Below, piece after piece: positions 1 through 5,025 of a stretch of DNA of 8,478 nucleotides. Position 1 is the first letter of the stretch, and every line of letters begins with the position of its first letter. The notes under the pieces are model-generated. The model was given only the letters and a program-made list of their open reading frames with translations. It did not search any database and was not told the DNA's origin. A program made the position numbers and the translations under genes. The stretch is from Gammaproteobacteria bacterium (GTDB lineage Bacteria > Pseudomonadota > Gammaproteobacteria > Arenicellales > DRJH01), in the NCBI GenBank assembly GCA_011052285.1, contig DRJH01000449.1, positions 1-8,478 of the forward strand, read 5' to 3'.

Positions 1-167
1 ATCCCTTGCTTGCGCATACAATCCATATAACGCCGATCCACCTTCTGGATATGTTCGACCAGCCAATCTTTCAAAAACATCAATAACTCCATGGCTACAC
101 CCCTCTCTCCCTGATCATAGCGGTGCTTCAAATCCTTGGCTTGGCCAATAATCCGGTCATGAATCAT
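1..167 (-). CDS. Hemerythrin-like protein, 5' half of gene only (3' end outside window)
   Basis: The visible 55 residues match the C-terminal part of bacteriohemerythrins, O2-binding di-iron four-helix proteins. Residues 26-47 carry the last-helix pattern FLKDWLVEHIQKVDRRY, with H39 and D44 in the family's final His-x4-Asp iron-ligand positions. H3, in IHDRII, aligns with the second His of the third-helix HxxxH motif. The start is the ATG at 165-167: an in-frame TGA lies at 180-182, and a good Shine-Dalgarno GAGGA lies at 177-181, nine bases from the ATG. Usual family members are about 130-150 residues and have helices A, B and most of C before this point. Those helices are not encoded upstream in any minus frame back to about position 294. 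The product is therefore a truncated hemerythrin or a short derivative, and it may not bind two irons. A sigma-28-like promoter lies upstream at 302-328. Family assignment is fairly secure; function is uncertain. Confidence 0.72.
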   Translation of the reverse strand, partial: MIHDRIIGQAKDLKHRYDQGERGVAMELLMFLKDWLVEHIQKVDRRYMDCMRKQG

Positions 168-301
168 CGCTAAATATCCTCAATTGAGCGCACTACAAGC
201 AACAGTGACAAGTCCCTAACGGCTTATTGTAACAAAATCCTCCTGTCAATCGGGGCAGAACGCGACTTGTTCCGCTGCAATCGACAATATCCGCGCAAAG
301 G

Positions 302-328
302 TAATCGGCAGCATCACCGAAAACTTCA
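302..328 (-). promoter_or_regulatory. Sigma-28 (FliA)-type promoter for the hemerythrin-like gene
   Basis: On the minus strand the -35 box is TGAAGTTT (328-321) and the -10 box is GCCGATTA (309-302), separated by exactly 11 bases. The enterobacterial FliA consensus is TAAAGTTT-N11-GCCGATAA, so each box has one mismatch. Transcription would start at about 293-296 and run to the ATG at 167 with a leader of roughly 125-130 bases. The match is seen in the sequence; activity is inferred from it and from the flagellar context. Confidence 0.55.
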
Positions 329-427
329 GTTCATTTGCGTCTGGAAACTCGAGTGTATTTTAGATACGCATGCCTTTGATTTCAGCAACTTATCATTTAT
401 GCTCAAACACTATCCTGGCCTTGAAGC

Positions 428-454
428 TAAAGATTTAACTGCAGTTGCCGATAA
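428..454 (+). promoter_or_regulatory. Sigma-28 (FliA)-type promoter for the FliK-like operon
   Basis: The boxes are TAAAGATT (428-435) and GCCGATAA (447-454), separated by exactly 11 bases. Against the FliA consensus TAAAGTTT-N11-GCCGATAA the -10 box is perfect and the -35 box has one mismatch. Transcription would begin near 460-463, leaving a leader of about 170 bases before the ATG at 634. This is the best promoter match in the window, and it would make the FliK-like operon a late (class of FliA-dependent) flagellar transcript. Confidence 0.7.
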
Positions 455-633
455 CTGCCGTGGTGGGATGTGAGCAGAAGCCCCCACTGACTGGGGAAAA
501 TACAGATCGGGTAACAATTTTGGAGTGGCTTGGTCCGAAGAGACTTCGAGATAAGGCTAGCGGAAGTTACCAAGTTGTGCCGCTTTTCCCGGCGGTTTCA
601 ATCGTGTCTTAACAGACCACAAGGTATATTTTT

Positions 634-2283
634 ATGGTCCAGATCCCGTCAGGTCTGCCGGTCAACAACCAGAACTTCACTGCTGCCACCAGTTCAGGGC
701 AACGCAACTGGGCGATCGGGGCTATACTGTCAGCCACTGTGACCGGTCCGACGGTGGATAATTTGCTACCGCTCAGGATTGGCGGTCTGGATGCCACTGC
801 ACAAACCGGCCTGACCCTGCAACCGGGAACGCAGCTGCGCTTGCAGGTGGTAGCCAACAAGCCGACTTTGATCCTGCGTGTTCTGTCCGAACCCGACGTC
901 ACGCGAGAATCCCCAGTTGCCGCTGCCTTGCGTCAGGCACTGCCGCGCCAGTCCGGACTACCACCACTGCTGGCCAATATCAATTGGCTGGCCTCTCAAA
1001 ATCCACAACAGCTCCCTACTGCCATGCGTGAACTGGCCACTTCAGCACAACAGTTGCTCACCCAATTATCCAACCCCTCGGATTTGGCGAAGCCATCCGG
1101 ACTACAAAAAGCCGTCATCGATTCCGGGATTTTCCTGGAATCCAAACTGGCTGCGCCCAACAGCACAACCTTGATCTTGCAGGGCGACTTGAAAGCTGGG
1201 TTTTTGCGTTTACAACAATTGGCCAACACTAACCCGGCATTACCCGCCCGGAGTGTAGCAGCGATGAACCCGGGCGTAAGGAACCCGGTACTGTCGGAAC
1301 TTGCCAATGTTCGCTGGCTGGCGACACAACCACAGGAGCAAATCTCGCAACAACTGCAACCACTAGCGCAACTATCCCGCCTGCTACTTGCTCAATTATC
1401 CGGCCTACAGTTGTCCGCTACCAATCGGGCCATGGTCATTAAGTCCAGTCTATACCTGGAAAGTAAATTACAGTCCGTTAGTTATCGAACCTTCCCATTA
1501 CCTGCTAATCTCAAATCGACACTGCTCAAGTCGATACTGGCAACACTTCGCCCCGTGAGCCAGTTGCTCAGCACCCCTGGCAACAATATCCCATCAGGCA
1601 CTACTCAACTCTCTTCTGCGAATACCAACCCAAGCGTCAAAACAGCCACTGCGACTGCAGTCACGGACGCCGAGTTGACATCGACCACCACCACGAAGTT
1701 ACCCGGCACGGTCAATAACACGGCCCCGGCTCCACCACAACGCGGTGCCGCGGTGAGCGCCCAACCACTGGCTGCGGCTGACCTGCCAATGATCGCCAAT
1801 ATCGGCGTCCAAATCGATCATCTGCGTAAGCAGCTGGAGGGGGCCTTGTCAAGAATTCAGCTTCATCAATTGGCTTCACTACCCACATCTGCTGAAGCGG
1901 CGAACCGAACATGGATATTTGAGTTGCCCATTCGTTACCAGGATACCACGCAGTTGATGCATGTCAGTATCGATGCCGATGAGTCAGGTTCTAACGGTAC
2001 TGAACTACAGCACACCTGGACCGCTAATCTGGCTTTTGACCTCCCTGAGCTGGGTGCCGTACACGCTCGGATCAGCCTCAGGGGCGAGCAGTTATCAACC
2101 ATCTTCTGGGCTCCTTCAAAAACCACGGCCGCACACTTTCAAGCCGCTTTGCCAACACTCAGCGAGCGCCTTACTGCAGCAGGCTTCATCGCGCCGCGTG
2201 TACAGGCTTTGCGCGGAATACCACCCAGACCTACGCCGTCACCTACCACCACACAACAACGCCTGATTGATCTTTCCACATGA
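634..2283 (+). CDS. FliK-like flagellar hook-length control protein (549 aa)
   Basis: This protein probably measures rod/hook length and triggers the switch in export specificity of the flagellar type III apparatus by contacting an FlhB-type domain. Residues about 25-85 form a beta-rich head (PLRIGG, LQPGTQLRLQV). Residues 108-197 and 217-304 are two diverged copies of one helical module: LANINWLASQ/LANVRWLATQ, QQLLTQLS/RLLLAQLS, FLESKL/YLESKL, then DLK/NLK. A Ser/Thr/Pro/Ala-rich linker spans 310-382. The C-terminal FliK (Flg_hook) domain spans about 425-525, with LPELGAVHARISLRGEQLS followed by FWAPS. The start ATG 634 has AAGGT at 621-625. The stop overlaps the FlhB-like gene by four bases (ATGA), so the two are probably translationally coupled and work as a pair. 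The main flagellar fliK normally sits in the fliE-fliR cluster, so this is likely a second copy or paralogue, but that cannot be proved here. Confidence 0.88.
   Translation: MVQIPSGLPVNNQNFTAATSSGQRNWAIGAILSATVTGPTVDNLLPLRIGGLDATAQTGLTLQPGTQLRLQVVANKPTLILRVLSEPDVTRESPVAAALRQALPRQSGLPPLLANINWLASQNPQQLPTAMRELATSAQQLLTQLSNPSDLAKPSGLQKAVIDSGIFLESKLAAPNSTTLILQGDLKAGFLRLQQLANTNPALPARSVAAMNPGVRNPVLSELANVRWLATQPQEQISQQLQPLAQLSRLLLAQLSGLQLSATNRAMVIKSSLYLESKLQSVSYRTFPLPANLKSTLLKSILATLRPVSQLLSTPGNNIPSGTTQLSSANTNPSVKTATATAVTDAELTSTTTTKLPGTVNNTAPAPPQRGAAVSAQPLAAADLPMIANIGVQIDHLRKQLEGALSRIQLHQLASLPTSAEAANRTWIFELPIRYQDTTQLMHVSIDADESGSNGTELQHTWTANLAFDLPELGAVHARISLRGEQLSTIFWAPSKTTAAHFQAALPTLSERLTAAGFIAPRVQALRGIPPRPTPSPTTTQQRLIDLST
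955..1545 (+). repeat. Internal duplication of a ~90-residue module in the FliK-like gene
   Basis: Residues 108-197 (955-1224) and 217-304 (1282-1545) share the ordered landmarks LANxxWLAxQ, (Q/R)LLxQLS, (F/Y)LESKL and xLK. The offset between copies is 110 residues at the first two landmarks and 107 at the last two, so only a small indel separates them. The DNA of the two copies has clearly diverged, which points to an old duplication rather than a recent one. Confidence 0.75.
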
Positions 2284-2612
2284 ATGAACCTATCGTCAAT
2301 AAGCCGCCTGCGCTGGCTGTGGCACTCGAATATACGGGAGAGGGAGCGCCCCGGGTCACCGCCAAAGGTGGGGGACTGGTGGCCGAGAATATCTTGCGTA
2401 TCGCCAAGGAACACAAAATTCCACTACATGAAGACCGTGAACTCGCCGGTTTATTGTCGAAAGTCGAACTTGGTGACGAAATTCCGTCGACTCTTTATCT
2501 GGCTATTGCAGAGGTTATTGCCTTTGCCTACGGAATCAGCCACAAAGAACCACCGCTGCCAGCCAGGAGGCTGTCCGAGAATAGGAGCCGTAGCGAGGGA
2601 AAGCAGATTTAA
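2280..2612 (+). CDS. Stand-alone FlhB/EscU cytoplasmic-domain homologue (110 aa)
   Basis: The protein resembles only the C-terminal cytoplasmic domain of FlhB, the export-apparatus switch protein. Residues 12-85 follow that domain: LAVALEYTGEGAPRVTAKG, then LVAENILRIAKEHKIPLHED, ELAGLLSKVELGDEIP and LYLAIAEVIAFAY. The four membrane helices of full FlhB are absent. The autocleavage motif Asn-Pro-Thr-His should fall just before AVALEY, but the aligned residues are K8-P9-P10-A11, so self-cleavage is not expected. The C-terminal 20 residues are basic. The start ATG 2280 overlaps the TGA of the FliK-like gene, which decides this start over the out-of-frame ATG at 2284. It may bind the FliK-like partner or compete with FlhB; this is inference. 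The stop lies eight bases from the stop of the converging GGDEF gene. Confidence 0.88.
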   Translation: MNEPIVNKPPALAVALEYTGEGAPRVTAKGGGLVAENILRIAKEHKIPLHEDRELAGLLSKVELGDEIPSTLYLAIAEVIAFAYGISHKEPPLPARRLSENRSRSEGKQI

Positions 2613-2620
2613 TCAACGTT

Positions 2621-3595
2621 TCAGTCAGCCTTCGAATCGTCAAGTACGACCCGGTTTCTGCCTTGTGCCTTAGCCTGATACAGGGCTTTGTCTGCGTGAT
2701 CGATGAGTTCTTCCATACTATCACCAGGCTGATATTCTGTGACTCCAATGCTAATCGACACACGGTTTGTCGAAATATTTGAAGAAGTCAAAGCAGGACT
2801 GTACGTCTGCTCCCATACGGCCAGACGGATACGCTCGGCTAACATCATGGCGCCGTCGATACTGGTATTGGGCAGCGCCACCACAAATTCTTCACCACCG
2901 TAACGAGCCACCAAATCACTGGTACGCACACAAAATACGATGGCCTGGGTCACCAACTTGAGAACCTCATCACCAAATTGATGTCCGAAATGGTCATTGA
3001 TGGATTTGAAGAAATCGATATCCAGCATCATCAGCGTCAAAGGCTGCTGATGACGGCTACAAAGACGGATCTCACGTTCCATCACATCCTTCATCCCACT
3101 ACGGTTATTGATGCCCGTCAGTGGGTCCAGGTGGGAAGCACGTAGCGCTCTACCGTACATCAGGGCATTTTGCAACGGATAAACCAGACTGCATAGCAAA
3201 TACTCAAGCTCCCGTATCTCCGTTTCCTGAAACAGTGTTTCACGATAGAAACGGACTTGCCCAACTGGTTTACCAACCACCACCAAGCGGTAACTTAGAG
3301 AATGGGTTGCTTTAGTACCAAGTGCCAAATCAATATTTTCTTCATCATTTCGATAGGTCAAGCCATGATGAGGTATGGATTTACCCACTTCGCTGGAAAA
3401 CAGTTCAAGCAATCGACAAACATCCAACGTTGTCTGCAAGACACCAATAATCTGCAACACTCGAGCCAATGCTGATGAACGCTGCGGATCCTGCCGACTG
3501 CCAGCACCAGTTCTACTGCTGATACCGGGATACAGCGGATCATTTTGTGGATCAACATCGATTACACGGGAGGCCATAGTCATTCTTCTATCCAT
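2621..3595 (-). CDS. Diguanylate cyclase, GAF-like + GGDEF (324 aa)
   Basis: The enzyme is predicted to make cyclic di-GMP from two GTP. A GAF-like sensory region spans about residues 42-148, with no predicted membrane helix, so the protein is probably cytosolic. The GGDEF domain starts at DPLTGINNR (157-165). D192 of MLDIDFFKSIND is the expected metal ligand, and the signature is GGEEF (233-237), an active-type sequence. The inhibitory I-site RTSD (224-227) lies five residues before GGEEF, so product feedback inhibition is likely. The domain ends near ADKALYQAKAQGRNRV (301-316). Starts at residues 1, 5 and 7 are all possible; AGAAGA lies just before the third Met, so translation may begin at residue 7. 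A sigma-54-type box lies upstream at 3647-3662. The gene is transcribed towards the FliK-like operon. Its target among motility proteins is unknown. Confidence 0.96.
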   Translation of the reverse strand: MDRRMTMASRVIDVDPQNDPLYPGISSRTGAGSRQDPQRSSALARVLQIIGVLQTTLDVCRLLELFSSEVGKSIPHHGLTYRNDEENIDLALGTKATHSLSYRLVVVGKPVGQVRFYRETLFQETEIRELEYLLCSLVYPLQNALMYGRALRASHLDPLTGINNRSGMKDVMEREIRLCSRHQQPLTLMMLDIDFFKSINDHFGHQFGDEVLKLVTQAIVFCVRTSDLVARYGGEEFVVALPNTSIDGAMMLAERIRLAVWEQTYSPALTSSNISTNRVSISIGVTEYQPGDSMEELIDHADKALYQAKAQGRNRVVLDDSKAD

Positions 3596-3646
3596 TCGGC
3601 ATAGTGATAATATTTTGACGCTCTAGGTTTGTTACCCAAAATAAGC

Positions 3647-3662
3647 TACAAGATTCATGCCA
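3647..3662 (-). promoter_or_regulatory. Sigma-54 (RpoN)-like promoter for the diguanylate cyclase gene
   Basis: The minus strand reads TGGCATGAATCTTGTA. The sigma-54 consensus is TGGCACG-N4-TTGCA; here GG is followed by the required ten bases, but the -12 element is GT instead of GC. Transcription would start near 3637, about 40 bases before the ATG at 3595. The rest of the 169-base gap (3596-3764) is AT-rich, and I see no clear hairpin terminator for the chemotaxis operon in it. Confidence 0.4.
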
Positions 3663-3764
3663 AAATATTAATATCCCCAATATAGCGATATAGTTCACAG
3701 CAGCTTTCTATCTGGCCCTACCCAAAACCCGGTAGTTCGTAGAACAATTTGGCAACACGATCCT

Positions 3765-4166
3765 TCAAGCTCGTCTCATAAAGTGCAACAACTCTGCTTC
3801 ACCCCTGGTCATACCGCAGGTCTTAACTAACTCATCGACGGCAATACCACGCTTTACTAACCGTGACGCCAGCTTGTAACTGACTTCACCACTGCCACCA
3901 CGAAGATCCAATTCATCGATACGCTCCTCAAGCTCCGCCAATTGCCTGGTTATCGGTAGCGACTGCGAACGATCAGACTGAAGGGAAATCAACCTGAGCT
4001 GCAACTGATCAATTCTTTGCTCCAGCTTGCCCAGTTCATCGTGACTTGTGGTCGACTCAGTATTTATTTTCTTACGCAATCGAATCGATAACAGGGCAAA
4101 CAGGCAGTACAGCGCCACAATCAGTGCTGTGATGCTGATGACCAAAAACCATTCAATACTATGCAT
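3765..4166 (-). CDS. DUF2802 membrane protein with coiled coil (133 aa)
   Basis: This is the conserved but functionally uncharacterised protein that commonly follows cheW in polar-flagellar chemotaxis clusters. Residues 5-28 form one hydrophobic N-terminal membrane segment, followed by a basic RLRKK stop. Residues about 42-86 are a charged, heptad-like coiled coil (LGKLEQRIDQLQLRL, LAELEERIDEL). The DUF2802 region lies at about 97-130: YKLASRLVKRGIAVDELVKTCGMTRGEAELL, which looks like a small helical, HTH-like fold. The start ATG 4166 has a strong Shine-Dalgarno AGGAGGA shortly upstream. The predicted topology is a membrane-anchored cytoplasmic rod with a C-terminal helical domain. It is the last gene of the operon seen here. 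Family membership is secure; any role in anchoring arrays is inferred from synteny only. Confidence 0.9.
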   Translation of the reverse strand: MHSIEWFLVISITALIVALYCLFALLSIRLRKKINTESTTSHDELGKLEQRIDQLQLRLISLQSDRSQSLPITRQLAELEERIDELDLRGGSGEVSYKLASRLVKRGIAVDELVKTCGMTRGEAELLHFMRRA

Positions 4167-4206
4167 CGTTCTTTTCCTCCTGCCATTGCTGAGGCTCCTG
4201 AGCCGA

Positions 4207-4380
4207 CTAACAATACGAATCCACGTGTCGTCCTTTACTGCTGTTGCGCTTCAACAAGTGCCTGCGCTGCTTATTGCGACCCAACTTCTGCGAGGTTCTG
4301 GCCCGTCGCTGACGTCCGTCTACCGTTGGCAGAACTGCGGGCACCTTGTTGCTTGTCAGTCTCTTTATTGTGGATTCCAT
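4207..4380 (-). CDS. Possible small highly basic protein (57 aa), unrecognised
   Basis: An ATG-to-TAG frame of 58 codons fills most of the 268-base gap between cheW and the DUF2802 gene, on the same strand. The translation begins MESTIKRLTSNKVPAVLP and then becomes strongly basic, with runs such as RQRRAR and KQRRHLLKR. By my count there are 16 Lys/Arg against 3 Asp/Glu. There is no membrane segment, signal peptide or known motif. I see no Shine-Dalgarno before the ATG, which weakens the case. If expressed it could be a nucleic-acid- or phosphate-binding peptide, but that is only composition. It may equally be a chance frame. Confidence 0.3.
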   Translation of the reverse strand: MESTIKRLTSNKVPAVLPTVDGRQRRARTSQKLGRNKQRRHLLKRNSSKGRHVDSYC

Positions 4381-4434
4381 TGTTCTAATCAGTCATATTT
4401 ATACCAGGTAGCCTGTGGCAGCCAGCGATATTTC

Positions 4435-4881
4435 CTACCTCACAAGACCTTGGGTGTTAATCAATATAATCAGATTTCCATCGGCACTGTAAACGCCCCG
4501 AATATGCTTCTTAGAGCTGTTAGGTCCCGTCTCAGGGGCCTGTTCAATGCTATCTATAGGAAGTTCAACTACCTCTGATACACTATCCACCAAAATACCA
4601 ACCGCTTGTTCCTCAATCCGCAATATAATGATTTGCGAATCTTGATCATACTGCTTTGGCATCAGTCCGAATCGCTTTCGAGCATCCAGCACCGTCACGA
4701 TATTACCACGCAGGTTGACAATTCCTATAACATAATCAGGGGCTCCCGGAACGGGAGTGATTTTAGGGACATTCAGCACCTCCTGCACCTGGCCAACACC
4801 AATCCCATAGACATCATTGTCAATACATAAGGTTACCCATTGCTCGGTTGCTGCCAATTCGGTAACTGCTTTCGTCGTCAT
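4435..4881 (-). CDS. cheW: Chemotaxis coupling protein CheW (148 aa)
   Basis: CheW links chemoreceptors to the kinase CheA in cytoplasmic signalling arrays. Nearly the whole chain is one CheW domain: WVTLCIDNDVYGIGVGQVQEVL (15-36), PVPGAPDYVIGIVNLRGNIVTVLD (43-66) with the conserved NLRGN core, and VGILVDSVSEVVELP (94-108). The start ATG 4881 is preceded by AGGA at a suitable distance. The C-terminus stops at LIILINTQGLVR; related CheW proteins of polar-flagellar clusters continue for roughly 15-20 residues with a final acidic helix, so this one is short. It lies 144 bases after the parA-like gene, where ParP would be expected, and a sigma-54-type promoter match lies in that gap. The short CheW and its gene position make it the coupler rather than ParP. 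Confidence 0.95.
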   Translation of the reverse strand: MTTKAVTELAATEQWVTLCIDNDVYGIGVGQVQEVLNVPKITPVPGAPDYVIGIVNLRGNIVTVLDARKRFGLMPKQYDQDSQIIILRIEEQAVGILVDSVSEVVELPIDSIEQAPETGPNSSKKHIRGVYSADGNLIILINTQGLVR

Positions 4882-4980
4882 CTTACAGATCCTGTCTATA
4901 TATCGTTACGGACCACCCACAGCCCGGTGACCACCACCACTCCAAAACCAGCCCTTAGCGACGTAGCGTAGCTTAATATA

Positions 4981-4996
4981 CGCAAGTTTCATGCCA
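4981..4996 (-). promoter_or_regulatory. Sigma-54 (RpoN)-type promoter upstream of cheW
   Basis: The minus strand reads TGGCATGAAACTTGCG, against the consensus TGGCACG-N4-TTGCA. The invariant GG and GC are both present and exactly ten bases apart; the mismatches are C to T in the -24 box and the last base. Transcription would begin near 4970, about 90 bases before the cheW ATG. The box lies in the 144-base gap 4882-5025, which holds no convincing gene. It would give cheW and the downstream genes a promoter separate from cheA. Confidence 0.5.
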
Positions 4997-5025
4997 TAGT
5001 GCCATACATCCTTCTTTCCGGGTAA

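Larger units (their letters stand above)
168..633. other. Divergent intergenic region, 466 bases, no confident gene
   Basis: This stretch separates the hemerythrin-like gene (minus) from the FliK-like gene (plus). It holds two divergent sigma-28-type promoters at 302-328 and 428-454. The plus-strand leader contains two small hairpins: CCCCA/TGGGG (482-486 with 492-496, loop CTGAC) and CGAAG/CTTCG (536-540 with 544-548, loop AGA). It also contains an open frame of 49 codons from GTG 463 to TAA 612, which has no Shine-Dalgarno and no recognisable motif. A plus-strand frame at 267-473 with a TTG start overlaps both promoters and is probably not coding. I see no terminator with a U-tract and no riboswitch core that I can name. 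Confidence 0.6.

Noticed and set aside
226..249. Minus-strand TTGACA and TACAAT as a sigma-70 promoter
   Set aside because: The spacer is only 12 bases instead of about 17.
240..330. c-di-GMP (GEMM) riboswitch, suggested by a CGCAAAGG stretch
   Set aside because: The other conserved elements of the class I core are not present in order.
267..473. Plus-strand 68-codon frame with a TTG start
   Set aside because: It has no Shine-Dalgarno and no motif, and it spans both sigma-28 promoter boxes; more likely non-coding.
482..496. CCCCA/TGGGG hairpin as an intrinsic terminator
   Set aside because: The stem is five base pairs and neither strand has a U-tract after it.
2284..2673. Alternative 129-codon frame from ATG 2284
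   Set aside because: It is out of frame with the clearly recognisable FlhB-like protein and runs into the converging GGDEF gene.
4161..4388. Plus-strand frame rich in Cys and Pro opposite the basic ORF
   Set aside because: It is antisense to the operon, has no motif, and includes the DUF2802 start region; probably a shadow frame.
4973..5005. Tiny ORF of ten codons after the parA-like gene, with AAGGA upstream, as a parP remnant
   Set aside because: It is too short and has no CheW-like residues. It overlaps the sigma-54-type box and would lie upstream of that transcript.
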